From NCBI GenBank assembly GCA_028599125.1, contig JAQRMX010000027.1:1-33542 (forward strand): a stretch of 33,542 nucleotides of DNA, written 5' to 3'. How positions within the stretch are numbered: position 1 is the first letter of the stretch; every line of letters starts with the position of its first letter. Both the position numbers and the translations under genes were made by a program. Of the stretch, positions 1 to 8,502 are shown piece by piece. The notes beneath the pieces are model-generated. The model saw only the letters and a program-made list of their open reading frames with translations, made no database searches and was not told the origin of the DNA. The stretch comes from Alphaproteobacteria bacterium. GTDB lineage: Bacteria; Pseudomonadota; Alphaproteobacteria; Rhizobiales; NORP267.

Positions 1-83
1 GAAAAAGTGTATTATTTTTCCAAAAAAATATGGCATCGGGCAAAAGATAGCGGCTTTTGGTTAATCAAAATTGCAAATACAAA

Positions 84-140
84 TTAGGCAAGGGAGAATA
101 TTCCTCAACAACCATTTACTTTCAAGGCTCCCTTGCCTAA
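84..140. repeat. 13-bp perfect inverted repeat (hairpin)
   Basis: TTAGGCAAGGGAG (84-96) is exactly complementary to CTCCCTTGCCTAA (128-140), with a 31-nt loop. There is no long T run directly after either arm, so it is not a textbook intrinsic terminator. It could be the 3' hairpin of a transcript entering from the left, a small RNA, or a protein-binding site. Confidence 0.6.
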
Positions 141-264
141 ATCTTACTTTTCCACAAAGACAACGGGGAGGGAGAATCATTTTCTTTTCCTTTCATTCCC
201 AAAGAGCATATGGCTGCTTCATTCAGAGTGTAAACGAAAAAATTCATACATGATGATAAGGCAT

Positions 265-308
265 ACAGGCTGATAAGCCGCATATGACAGGCTGATAAGC
301 CGCATATG
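265..308. repeat. 22-bp tandem direct repeat, two perfect copies
   Basis: The unit ACAGGCTGATAAGCCGCATATG occurs twice with no gap (265-286 and 287-308). Degenerate partial copies flank it: GATAAGGCATAC just before and ACAGATAAAT just after. The 22-bp period is about two turns of the DNA helix, which would suit co-operative protein binding, but plain slippage duplication is equally possible. Confidence 0.7.
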
Positions 309-601
309 AGACAGATAAATTTATCCTCAGGAGAACTCTTGCTTCTCCTCCTTGCTCAAAAAAGGGCTAGAAACAGAAAAACTCCCTCTTGGAAAGCAAG
401 CATCAAATTTCCTTTGTCCTGGTAGAGCTACGCCTTTCATAACAGATCCCTGTACGCACACCTCACTTCATTTACCTTAAAACAGGAGTAACGCTTATAA
501 AATTCCCAAACTCTCTTTTTAAAAAAGTAAGATCAAAAAACAACAGAAACAAGAAGATAAGCGTAAATAACTCTCCTTTGTCAGGGTAAAAGAAAAAATC
601 T

Positions 602-1402
602 TCACCCAATAAACTCCTTCAATCCGGTCAAAACCAAGGCAGGCTGGGAAAAGCCCTCTTCTCCCCCCTGTCCTATTGCTCGGCAATAATGCTGTACAGC
701 CATCTCCATCCCGTAAATCAGGGAATCAGCCGTAAGAGAATGACCAATTGACACTTCTTCAAGAAAGGGGATGCTCTGGACCAGAGCAGTTATATTAGCA
801 AGGGTCAAATCATGTCCGGCATTGATGCCCAAACCGCAGGCGCGGGCAGATTCAGCTGCTACAACAAGCTTATCAAGTTCACTCTGTGCTTTTTCCGGAT
901 CATCATACGCAGCACCATAAGGCCCCGTATAAAGCTCAACACGATCCGTCCCCGTCTCTGCTGCCCGGCAAGCCATTTCAACATCTGCATCACAAAAAAG
1001 CGAAAGTCTCATCCCTTGATCCTTAAGTCGATGAACAACAGATTTGAGAAAAGAGTGATAAATTTGAAAATTCCATCCATGATCAGACGTTAACTGCTCC
1101 GGCTTATCTGGCACAAGGGTTACCTGATGAGGTTTCACGCGCTCAACAAGTTCCAAAAACTGACTATCAGGATAACCCTCTATATTGTATTCACATCCTG
1201 GAAAAGTAGCAACGAGTGCAGAAAGAGGAAGAAGATCATCCCGCCTGATATGTCGTTCGTCAGGACGCGGATGAACAGTCAAACCCGCCGCCCCCGCATT
1301 CAAAGCAATATGCCCAACCAGCGAAAGGTCAGGCCAAGGCAAATCGCGTCGATTACGCAGCTGCGCAACTGCATTGAGATTAACTGAAAGTTTTGTAAGC
1401 AT
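602..1402 (-). CDS. pdxJ: Pyridoxine 5'-phosphate synthase PdxJ
   Basis: PdxJ condenses 1-deoxy-D-xylulose 5-phosphate with 3-amino-2-oxopropyl phosphate to form pyridoxine 5'-phosphate, the last ring-forming step of DXP-dependent vitamin B6 synthesis in the cytosol. The 266-aa protein has the family's opening [15 protein letters not shown], the [13 protein letters not shown] segment with its basic active-site residues, [19 protein letters not shown], and the C-terminal [13 protein letters not shown] phosphate-binding region. The track ORF starts at 1606, but its first 68 residues are hydrophobic and unlike the family. I chose the ATG at 1402, which has a CAGGGA ribosome-binding site 8 nt upstream and gives the usual length. 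The gene stands alone, with gene-free DNA on both sides. The product supports PLP enzymes elsewhere in the window (GlyA, HemA). Confidence 0.95.
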   Translation of the reverse strand: MLTKLSVNLNAVAQLRNRRDLPWPDLSLVGHIALNAGAAGLTVHPRPDERHIRRDDLLPLSALVATFPGCEYNIEGYPDSQFLELVERVKPHQVTLVPDKPEQLTSDHGWNFQIYHSFLKSVVHRLKDQGMRLSLFCDADVEMACRAAETGTDRVELYTGPYGAAYDDPEKAQSELDKLVVAAESARACGLGINAGHDLTLANITALVQSIPFLEEVSIGHSLTADSLIYGMEMAVQHYCRAIGQGGEEGFSQPALVLTGLKEFIG

Positions 1403-1898
1403 ATATTTTTTCCCTGAACAAATAAAATGCAGGCAGAGTAAGGCTATCGGTGGCATGACTATACAAAAATCAATCTGTATGATGCAAAAAAGAAGAAATG
1501 CAAACGCATCCTTCAACTGAGAACCGGCAACTATACTAAAATAAGAAGGAAAATTTAGAACAGATTCCATACAGAAAACATAAACCATCCTGCGTCTGTC
1601 ACGCACACTTTCTCTTTACAACAAAATGCCTGTATTAGATAAAAACCGGATCAAATTTACAAAATGAATATCACTGAATCAGAACTTCACTGAAAAAGAA
1701 ATACACAGAAATAATCTTAAGAAAAAAAAGATCCCCCTCCTTATTCTCAAAATACAGGCTATAATATAAAGAAACCTGATCAAAATTTTACTGTCCTCTT
1801 CTTTTTCAGAAATCTGATTTCAGTATAAAATAAGAACGGCCGACGAAAATAAAAGTGATTTACGTCTACTCAGAATTATTGAATAAGAGACCAAATCA
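1403..1898. other. Gene-free gap between pdxJ and miaA
   Basis: About 500 nt of AT-rich sequence lie upstream of pdxJ and downstream of miaA (both minus strand). The N-terminal extension of the track ORF over 1403-1606 is not family-like. I see no convincing hairpin, repeat or RNA gene. It presumably contains the pdxJ promoter. Confidence 0.5.
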
Positions 1899-2852
1899 TC
1901 AATTTTCACAAATACGAAAAATCTGTTCCAAATTCTCATTCAAGGAAAAAGAGCCGGGTTCATAAACGACATGATGCCATCCCGGCATCTGATGACGGAA
2001 CCAAGTTCTTTGCCTTTTTGCATAGCGGCGTGTCGCATTCTTACTGCGAGTAACAGCAACATCAAGAGCCACTTTCCCTTCAAGATATTGAATTAAGTTC
2101 GCAACTCCAAGCGCACGCATAATCGGCAGGGACATATCCAGACCCAAATGCCGCAATGCCTGGACTTCCTCCAGAGCTCCTTCTTGTATCATGAGGTCAA
2201 AACGGGTACTGATAAGTTCACACAAGCATTCAGTACTCGGATTAAGAAATAAACCGATACACTCATCCATGGACAATGATGGAAGTATAGAAGACGATTT
2301 CTCCCACCAATAGCAAAGCGAATGCCCGGTTCCTTCCAGAATCGACAAGGCTCGAACAATACGCTGTGTATCCCCTGCGCACAGCAGGGCTGCCATTTTC
2401 GGATCAGAGCGCATCAGGATATCATAAAGTTCAGACGCCTCAAGCTGGTCAGACCTAGCACGCCAATAATGTACAATCGCTTCAGGAATATCAGGAATTT
2501 CTGCAAATCCTTGCGTTAAGGCCTTAAAATAAAGCCCCGTTCCCCCAACAAAAATCGGAAACAGACCTTCCCGCCTAGCACGATTAAGCTCAATGGAGGC
2601 AAACTTCAACCAATGCCCAACAGAAAAAGGTTCCCATGGTTCTATAATTCCGAAGAGACGATGTTGAACGATTGATTCCTGCTCCAAGGTTGGGCGCGCA
2701 GTAATAACCCTTATTTTATCATAAACCTGCATAGAATCTGCATTGATAATTACATAAGACAGCCTATCTTTTCGACAGGCCAGGCGAATTGCCAAATCAG
2801 TTTTTCCGCTTGCTGTCGGCCCTGCGATAAGGATTGCGCTTGGTCCAGACAT
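1899..2852 (-). CDS. miaA: tRNA dimethylallyltransferase MiaA
   Basis: MiaA transfers a dimethylallyl group from DMAPP to N6 of adenosine-37 in tRNAs that read UNN codons. The 317-aa protein has the P-loop GPTASGKT at about residues 11-18, the NADSMQVY segment with the catalytic aspartate, the TARPT motif, FVGGTGLYFKAL, and the C-terminal RYAKRQRTWFRHQ stretch. Length and motif order are normal. The ATG at 2852 is preceded by a GGGGGAG ribosome-binding site about 7 nt away. In related alphaproteobacteria, as I recall, miaA follows the Do-protease gene with serB between them; here only a 357-nt gene-free gap separates the two. Confidence 0.96.
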   Translation of the reverse strand: MSGPSAILIAGPTASGKTDLAIRLACRKDRLSYVIINADSMQVYDKIRVITARPTLEQESIVQHRLFGIIEPWEPFSVGHWLKFASIELNRARREGLFPIFVGGTGLYFKALTQGFAEIPDIPEAIVHYWRARSDQLEASELYDILMRSDPKMAALLCAGDTQRIVRALSILEGTGHSLCYWWEKSSSILPSLSMDECIGLFLNPSTECLCELISTRFDLMIQEGALEEVQALRHLGLDMSLPIMRALGVANLIQYLEGKVALDVAVTRSKNATRRYAKRQRTWFRHQMPGWHHVVYEPGSFSLNENLEQIFRICEN

Positions 2853-3209
2853 AACTCGCTCCCCCCCAGTAAGTACCGGGAACTTTGCTCATATATTCAT
2901 TTCAATCACAAGGAACTATTCGATATACATGACATAAAATTCAGAAAGAAGAAACATACAGAAAAGAAAGAAGCTAGGATCTTTTTTTGCATTTGATGCT
3001 CAGATAAAAAATTAGGATCCGCAGGAAAAATAAAAACCTTCAAAAATTGACGACAGAAAAGAAAATCGTAGAAGACAAGAGACCGGGAAAAAAGCGGAAA
3101 CGGAGCCCCTCGCCGTATAATGGATAAACCGTCACACCACAAGCTCTTGAACAAGGAGAGAAAACTCAGTCACACTTATGCCACATGAAAATATAAGCCG
3201 GACATTTCT
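2853..3209. other. Gene-free gap between the Do-like gene and miaA
   Basis: The 82-aa minus-strand ORF at 2906-3154 is low-complexity, Phe/Leu/Ser rich and matches no family I know. Some Acetobacteraceae have serB at this position, but no HAD-phosphatase motif (DxDxT/S) is visible here. The gap may be the scar of a lost gene or an untranslated leader of miaA. Confidence 0.45.
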
Positions 3210-4790
3210 TCAGGGACAATTCTCTATCCCGTTCTTATCTTTCTTATCCTTTCTCACACCGCAAGACAGATCTTTTTCAATCGATATAGAAACAAAGCGT
3301 GAGCGTCCTGCTCCATTGGAAAGACGAAGCAAAGCTGACATGTCTCCTTTTTTCTTAAGGGCATTAAGACGATCCTCAATATCACCAGGCGACCAGACCT
3401 CCTCTAACCCAACCTCCGTTATAACAGAACCGGCCATGATACCTTTTTCTACCAGGGGGCTATCGCTATCAATCAAAAGCACAACGACACCATCAATTTC
3501 TCTTGAAATATTCAGCTGTCTGCGCAACTGCATAGTCAATTCCGACATTTCAGCACCAAGAATACGAGTCGTTCCAGATCTTGGATTCGTTAAACGGTCC
3601 CGTTGAGAATAGCTGTTTGTCTTCCCCTCACTCTCTTCAAAAAAAACAATGGCCACTTTCAGATTCATCATTTTCAGATTTTGCTGATCATCTCTACGCA
3701 AAATCGTGAAATTAACGTCCTCTTCGAGATTAGCATCAGCAATCATCATTTTGAACGCAGAGGCAGAGAATAGCTTTTTGCCTTGAAATAAGATAATAAC
3801 GTCCCCACGCTTAAGGCCTGCCATATCAGCAGGACTATTCACTTCAACAGACGTTATTAACAGGCCATGGGGATTATCCATTCCCAGAAATTCTGAAATA
3901 ACAGGAGAAACAGGACGGATATGAACACCAATCCAGCCACGCCGAACTTCCCCGAATTCAACCAGTTGAGAAATGATTTTCTTAACGCTATTGGAAGCTA
4001 AAGCAAAAGCCTTTCCAGAAAAATCACCCGCTATTGAATACGTAGAAACATTAACGCCGACAAGCTTTCCGTCCTTGTTGAACAGGGGGGCACCGGAATT
4101 CACCATTTCAACTGGTATATTGGTCTGTATAAAATCACCATAGGAGCGATCAGGAGCATTGCGATAGCGGCCAGACACGATGCCTACGTCAACAGAGGGA
4201 GTAAACGCAGCAAAACGTGATGCGGTCATGATCCACTCACCGATACGAAGCTTTTTTGAATCAACGAATTCAACAGGCTCAATTTCATCGTTCAACCTGA
4301 CACGCAAGACAGTCAAATTTGTCTCTGTATCATGTCCAACAACTTCTGCTTGATATCTCTCTCCATCCCCAAATTCAACAAAAATTTGATTCACAAGAGG
4401 AGGGATACGAGAACCGGTAAGAAGCAAACCAGACGCATCAATGAAAAAACCAGAGGCGAAAAAAGGTGCTCTCATCTTTTCCTGTGACAGTCGTTTCAGA
4501 TTCGTAATTGCCCCGAAAGATGCTCCAGGATTCACGCTCTCTTTTATAAACTGATCGAAAAAGTTTTGTGATCCTCCCGAAGACAGAGGTGCAGAAGGGT
4601 ATACAGAAATAGTAACGAGAGACTCTTCAATCCGCTCCACCAAGTCTGGAATAAATGAAGAATCAAAAGATTGAGAATGCGCCGGAATCACTGATATTAG
4701 CGCAAAAAAAGAAAAAATCAGTGCAAAGGAAGTAAAAAAAGAAAGGTATCCTTTAGCAAAACCACTTAAAACACTTATAAATCCTCTCAT
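3210..4790 (-). CDS. Do/DegP (HtrA)-family periplasmic protein, catalytic triad degenerate
   Basis: This 526-aa protein has the architecture of a Do-family serine protease: an N-terminal hydrophobic signal ending near IPAHSQ (about residue 40), a trypsin-like domain (about 45-275), PDZ1 (about 285-385, with GWIGVHIRPVS and SPADMAGLKRGDVI) and a second PDZ-like domain (about 405-505). Aligned by eye with DegP, the His of LTNNHV is Arg128 (LTGSRI), the Asp of TDLA is Asn158 (TNLT), and only Ser232 remains, in VNSGAPL rather than GNSGGPL. I checked these codons on the DNA. The reading frame is intact, so a chaperone, scaffold or peptide-sensing role is plausible while proteolysis is unlikely. 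It lies 427 nt downstream of hflC on the same strand; the ATG has a GGGAGAAG ribosome-binding site. The gene is homologous to degP, but I withhold the symbol. Confidence 0.85.
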   Translation of the reverse strand: MRGFISVLSGFAKGYLSFFTSFALIFSFFALISVIPAHSQSFDSSFIPDLVERIEESLVTISVYPSAPLSSGGSQNFFDQFIKESVNPGASFGAITNLKRLSQEKMRAPFFASGFFIDASGLLLTGSRIPPLVNQIFVEFGDGERYQAEVVGHDTETNLTVLRVRLNDEIEPVEFVDSKKLRIGEWIMTASRFAAFTPSVDVGIVSGRYRNAPDRSYGDFIQTNIPVEMVNSGAPLFNKDGKLVGVNVSTYSIAGDFSGKAFALASNSVKKIISQLVEFGEVRRGWIGVHIRPVSPVISEFLGMDNPHGLLITSVEVNSPADMAGLKRGDVIILFQGKKLFSASAFKMMIADANLEEDVNFTILRRDDQQNLKMMNLKVAIVFFEESEGKTNSYSQRDRLTNPRSGTTRILGAEMSELTMQLRRQLNISREIDGVVVLLIDSDSPLVEKGIMAGSVITEVGLEEVWSPGDIEDRLNALKKKGDMSALLRLSNGAGRSRFVSISIEKDLSCGVRKDKKDKNGIENCP

Positions 4791-5217
4791 GAAACATCTT
4801 CTCCCTCTGTTCCATAGAAAAAAATCTCCTATCCTAGATACTCTGTGTCTTTACCTTGAAAAAATTTCAAAATCTACATTTCTTTTCCTGGAAAGAAAAA
4901 TTTTAAAACCCGGAGCGAAAATTTCGTCACAAATTGGAAGGAAATGCCTTTCCGGATCCATTACAAGAGGAAAAAATTCCTTGGAAACCGATAAAAAACG
5001 AGTGAAAAAAGAAAGAGCGTACCTTATTATAAATTGGGAAAAAAGCAGAAGATAGAAAAGAATTTCGAAAGAAATAACAGAAGTATCAAATAAAAATTTG
5101 AGCCTCCCGAATAAACAGAAAGAAGAGAAAACACTGAGAAAAGCGAAAAAAGAAAAAAATGGTGTTCGCCTGTCTCTTCGACTCACCTTACACCTCCTCC
5201 GCCTCTACTCCTTCGAA
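4791..5217. other. Gene-free gap between hflC and the Do-like gene
   Basis: The minus-strand ORF at 4851-5186 (111 aa) and the plus-strand ORF at 4789-5055 are low-complexity, Phe/Ser or Lys/Arg rich, and have no recognisable motif. Purine-rich, A-heavy composition explains both long open frames. I see no hairpin worth calling. The promoter or leader of the Do-like gene probably lies near its right-hand start. Confidence 0.45.
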
Positions 5218-6123
5218 TTACGGTGACGGTGGCATATCTTTTTTACCAAATTCATCAATGAAATAGCGGAAAAAACTCGAATCCGGAGAAAGGAGCATTG
5301 TCGCGCTACCCTCTGAACCCATAGCGACCTCATAAGCTTTCAGGGAACGGTAGAAGGAGAAAAATTCAGGGTCTTTACTGAAAGCATTCGCAAAGATCCT
5401 GTTACGTTCAGCATCACCCTCACCTTTCATGATCTCAGCTTCACGGCGCGCATCGGCAACGATAATAACGGCCTTACGATCAGCTTCAGCACGCATACGC
5501 AAAGATTCCTGTGTTCCCTTGGCACGCAATTCAGCTGCCTCAGCCAAGCGCTCTGCACGCATACGCTCAAACGTCTGCTGACTGACCTCAGGGGTCAGAT
5601 CCGTTCTGTGGATCCTCACGTCAACAATCTCAATACCGAGCCGCCCCGCCTTTGAACGAATCTGGTCACGAACTTCCACCATCATTTCCAAACGAAGCTC
5701 AGAAAGGGCGGCCTCAAATGAACGTCGACCGTAAACGCGGCGAAGCGATGCATCAAGCTGGGTACGCATATTATTTTCAGCACGAGATAAAATACCGCCA
5801 ACAGAGCTCCGAAACAGAGCTGCATCCCGAATACGATAAACAATGAAAGCATCAACCAGGTACCAACGTCCATCGCGTACCTGAACGCGGATGTCATCAA
5901 GATCAAGACGAAGTAAACGATCATCAACAAACTGAACATTGTCGACCAGACTTCCAGGAAATTTGAAATAAAGACCAGGTTCTTCAACCACTCGCGTGAT
6001 CTCACCAAACCGCAAAACAACGGCTTTCTCACGCTCATCAACAATAAAAATAGAAAAGAAGCCCAAAAGACCAAAGAGAACAAGCGCTACACTGACAAAA
6101 CTTAGGAAAAAAACTTTTTTCAT
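5218..6123 (-). CDS. hflC: Protease modulator HflC (SPFH/prohibitin family)
   Basis: HflC forms a large inner-membrane assembly with HflK that encloses the FtsH protease and restricts its access to membrane substrates. The 301-aa protein has one N-terminal membrane segment (about residues 4-27), then a periplasmic SPFH domain with the signature VDEREKAVVLRFGEITRVV and GLYFKFP, and a long charged coiled-coil region rich in AEAAELRAKG/RREAEIMKGEGDAER (about 190-245). Length is typical. Its start overlaps the hflK stop by 4 nt, so the two are translationally coupled. It sits upstream of a degenerate Do-like protein, a neighbourhood shared with other alphaproteobacteria. Confidence 0.95.
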   Translation of the reverse strand: MKKVFFLSFVSVALVLFGLLGFFSIFIVDEREKAVVLRFGEITRVVEEPGLYFKFPGSLVDNVQFVDDRLLRLDLDDIRVQVRDGRWYLVDAFIVYRIRDAALFRSSVGGILSRAENNMRTQLDASLRRVYGRRSFEAALSELRLEMMVEVRDQIRSKAGRLGIEIVDVRIHRTDLTPEVSQQTFERMRAERLAEAAELRAKGTQESLRMRAEADRKAVIIVADARREAEIMKGEGDAERNRIFANAFSKDPEFFSFYRSLKAYEVAMGSEGSATMLLSPDSSFFRYFIDEFGKKDMPPSP

Positions 6124-7199
6124 TGTGACGCTACTCCTTTGGAACCCGCTTGCTGCGATCCTGACAAGGGAAGGTACGGGATAACGCCAGATCCAGAAAC
6201 GCCGTCCTCAACAATGAACTTGTCAGCTTTACCTAAAACACGCTCCATCGTCTCAAGATATAGACGACGACGAGTAACATTTTTTGCCTTCCTGTATTGA
6301 TCATAGATAGATATAAAACGCTGTGATTCACCTCTTGCTTCGGAGACAACACGATCCTTGTAGCCTTTGGCTTCTTCACGAACCCTAGAAGCATGACCGT
6401 TGGCATCTCCAAAAAGCTTATTTGCGTAGGCTTGCGCTTCCTGTTTATATTTTTCCTGATCTTGCTGCGCACGCTGAACTTCCTCAAAGGCATCTGCCAC
6501 TTCACGCGGCGGGTCAGCACGTTCAAGCTGTATTCCATCAATCCGGATACCCATCCGGTAGAGATCAAGTACAGCTTGAAGCTGACTGCGAACACCCTCT
6601 TCAAGCTCTTCGCGGCGGGTCGTGCGTACGGCTTCACCCCGTGAACGACCAATATACTCGCGCATAGCACTTTCACTCGCTCGACGAATCAGATCACGCT
6701 GATTAACAACGCTGATAAGGAAATCAGCAGGCTCAACAACACGCCAAAGGACTGTAAAAACCACATCAACAATATTCTGATCACCGGAGAGCATGAGACT
6801 TTCCAGTCCTTTACTGGTTCCTACAGGACCGATCATATCGCGCCGTTGCTCAATATTAACCAGTTCCACCTTTTCCATCGGCCACGCTATAAAATGAAGG
6901 CCGGGTTCACTCAACTGCTCTCCCGGCTTACCAAAAACAAACTCAACACCGCGTTCTTCCGGTGAAACCTGATAGACAGCTTGGCTCAACCAGAAAAGGA
7001 GAATAAGAATCGCACCAATTATAAAAAGAAAGCCGCCGGAACCACCTCTAGGGAAAATGCTGTTCAATTTTTCCTGTCCACGACGGATAAGTTCCTCTAT
7101 GTCCGGCGGAGATCGATTATCAAGTCCACCGCCGTTTCCTCCGCTTCCCCAAGGGCTGCCGCCCCAACCATTATCTCCACCGCCCTGACTATTCTGCAC
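6120..7199 (-). CDS. hflK: Protease modulator HflK (SPFH/prohibitin family)
   Basis: HflK is the partner of HflC in the membrane complex around FtsH. The 359-aa protein opens with the Gly/Asn/Ser-rich cytoplasmic tail typical of HflK (about residues 5-30), has one membrane segment (about 56-76, FLFIIGAILILLFWL), and then an SPFH domain with YQVSPEERGVEFVFGK and GLHFIAWP. A helical region follows with VQRAQQDQEKYKQEAQAYAN and REEAKGYKDRVV. The start is GTG at 7199, with GAGGAA 9 nt upstream. A perfect 12-bp palindrome (7257-7268) lies 57 nt before the start and could be part of the control region of hflK-hflC. Confidence 0.95.
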   Translation of the reverse strand: MQNSQGGGDNGWGGSPWGSGGNGGGLDNRSPPDIEELIRRGQEKLNSIFPRGGSGGFLFIIGAILILLFWLSQAVYQVSPEERGVEFVFGKPGEQLSEPGLHFIAWPMEKVELVNIEQRRDMIGPVGTSKGLESLMLSGDQNIVDVVFTVLWRVVEPADFLISVVNQRDLIRRASESAMREYIGRSRGEAVRTTRREELEEGVRSQLQAVLDLYRMGIRIDGIQLERADPPREVADAFEEVQRAQQDQEKYKQEAQAYANKLFGDANGHASRVREEAKGYKDRVVSEARGESQRFISIYDQYRKAKNVTRRRLYLETMERVLGKADKFIVEDGVSGSGVIPYLPLSGSQQAGSKGVASQ

Positions 7200-7256
7200 G
7201 ATCTATATTTCCTCAAAAAAAGCGAGAACCTGAAAAAACAAAAAAAACCCGCTGCC

Positions 7257-7268
7257 CCGAATATTCGG
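7257..7268. promoter_or_regulatory. 12-bp palindrome upstream of hflK (possible operator)
   Basis: CCGAATATTCGG is a perfect 12-bp palindrome, 57 nt upstream of the hflK GTG. Its dyad symmetry and position suit a dimeric regulator, but I recognise no specific binding site, and chance cannot be excluded. Confidence 0.3.
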
Positions 7269-7808
7269 CGGTTTCCACTTTAAACTAAAAAAAAAGATCT
7301 GTCACCCACAAGCCGCTTTCATCAGCAGAAATAAAGAAACATAACGACCGAAAACACAAATACCGAAAACACAAATATAAATCCCCCTGACGAAAAAACG
7401 TCAGGAAAAAATGCTATTCTCACAAGCAATACTCATTTTCAGAGTCATCTTGTATCTGATGATGAAAGCAGATGAAATCTAAGCAGAAAAAATTTAAAAA
7501 AATAAAAGGCTTAAAAGACAGACCCTATCATCCAAAGCATTTACTATCGATATTCTGACGATGAAATCTATAATTCCTCTGAAAAATAGAAATTGGTCTG
7601 GATCTGTTCATATTCTTTCTGATTGTATTTTCAAGTGATCACTATCAAAATATTGATCCTGTAAATTACTGATAAAATAATCTTTAATAAGGTTTATATA
7701 GAATATAAAAAATACAAGATTCATTATATCATCTCCATTCCATGAATGGTGAAAAATACTTATCTTCATCGAAGAACCATCGGAGAAAAAAACCGTCGCT
7801 CAGATCGG

Positions 7809-7846
7809 GATAATCATGAATGATGACTGTCGGGGGCATGATTATC
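7809..7846. repeat. 10-bp inverted repeat with 18-nt loop
   Basis: GATAATCATG (7809-7818) pairs exactly with CATGATTATC (7837-7846), and two further outer bases match after a short mismatch. It lies inside the gap between hflK and rplM, with A-rich sequence on its right. It could be a structured RNA or a binding site; function unknown. Confidence 0.5.
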
Positions 7847-8041
7847 GAGAACGTAAGAAAAATGAAAAAGAGAAACAATGTCTTCAATATCTGAAATCTC
7901 CGTTTCAGAGAAATTTTATGGTTTTTTTATTTTTTGTAAGTCTACTTGAAAGAAATTCTGAGTAGATATGGATACATAAAAGCAAAAATGAAACCTTAAA
8001 TATCAAGTGTCTTCCAGATAGTTCAAAAAAATAAGGATGAA

Positions 8042-8059
8042 TCCCCTTTTCAAAGGGGA
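8042..8059. repeat. Near-perfect hairpin TCCCCTTT/AAAGGGGA
   Basis: TCCCCTTT and AAAGGGGA are complementary with almost no loop between them. A second dyad, CTTGAG-A-CTCAAG (8072-8084), follows closely. Together they suggest a structured transcript segment about 420-460 nt upstream of rplM, but I cannot assign it to a known RNA family. Confidence 0.4.
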
Positions 8060-8332
8060 CCTGGAGAAATGCTTGAGACTCAAGAACAGCGTGCTAATCG
8101 ACATTTCAAGCGGAAGGATTACCTATAAATCCTGATATTTTGGCTATAATTATTGATTTGATGCATGGCAAGTGCGATGTAAAATCATTCCAGAAACAAG
8201 ATTTTGAAGATTTTAAAGACATCAGCATATTCACGAACAAAAATCCGGTGAACGAATTTAGTGAGAACAAAATACCATATCATCATGGGGTTCAGAAGCA
8301 CTGCTTCACTCCTCGTGTAGGTAAAAAATCAA

Positions 8333-8362
8333 TTGACTAGCTGGTAATCACAGTGATATCCA
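8333..8362 (+). promoter_or_regulatory. Possible promoter for rplM-rpsI
   Basis: TTGACT (8333-8338) resembles a -35 box and is followed after 17-18 nt by an ATATCC/TATCCA stretch that is only a weak -10 match. If used, transcription would begin about 135 nt before rplM. The poor -10 makes this a weak call. Confidence 0.2.
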
Positions 8363-8477
8363 TTACAGAGGATTTCCCCTTTTTTGTGGGGCTACAGCGG
8401 GTTGTTTCCCTTCAGAAGGCGCATCCCCTCTCAAGGTGTTTTAAATTTGAATCTAAGATTTTTAAGTTTTTAAAAGA

Positions 8478-8488
8478 GCCCTTTGGGC
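8478..8488 (+). promoter_or_regulatory. Small hairpin at the rplM ribosome-binding site
   Basis: GCCC-TTT-GGGC forms a 4-bp GC stem that ends 2 nt before the GGAGG ribosome-binding site (8491-8495) of rplM. Ribosomal-protein operons are often controlled by their own product through leader RNA. The position suits that, but the stem is short and no known leader consensus is recognised. Confidence 0.3.
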
Positions 8489-8502
8489 GTGGAGGTTCCT
8501 GA

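Larger units (their letters stand above)
1..601. other. Left-edge gene-free region
   Basis: No coding sequence is supported here. The 60-aa plus-strand ORF at 71-253 has no recognisable motif and covers an inverted repeat, so I treat it as chance. The region holds a perfect 13-bp inverted repeat (84-96/128-140) and a 22-bp tandem repeat (265-308), listed separately. The rest is AT-rich and lies downstream of pdxJ, which ends at 602 on the minus strand. Confidence 0.6.
7200..8502. other. 1.3-kb gene-free region between divergent hflK and rplM
   Basis: This is the longest gap in the window. The 66-aa TTG-start ORF at 8140-8340 and a 48-codon frame starting at 7817 match nothing I know and lack strong coding signs. 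Structural elements are listed separately: a 12-bp palindrome (7257-7268), a 6-bp stem hairpin (7735-7749), a 10-bp stem hairpin (7809-7846), a CCCCTTT/AAAGGGG hairpin (8042-8059) and a small hairpin at the rplM ribosome-binding site (8478-8488). Much of the middle is very AT-rich. Confidence 0.55.

Noticed and set aside
1403-1606. N-terminal extension of pdxJ in the ORF track
   Set aside because: Hydrophobic, unlike PdxJ, and the internal ATG at 1402 has the better ribosome-binding site.
2906-3154. 82-aa minus-strand ORF between the Do-like gene and miaA
   Set aside because: Phe/Leu/Ser-rich low complexity, no motif, and no DxDxT/S signature of the serB product expected at this place in relatives.
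4851-5186. 111-aa minus-strand ORF between hflC and the Do-like gene
   Set aside because: Aromatic-rich and low-complexity; explained by purine-rich composition of the opposite strand. No match to DUF2065, which sometimes occurs in this position.
7817-7963. 48-codon frame starting inside the 10-bp hairpin upstream of rplM
   Set aside because: Very charged then hydrophobic, no family resemblance; the start lies within the hairpin arm, so probably chance.
8140-8340. 66-aa plus-strand ORF upstream of rplM
   Set aside because: TTG start, no ribosome-binding site, no recognised motif.
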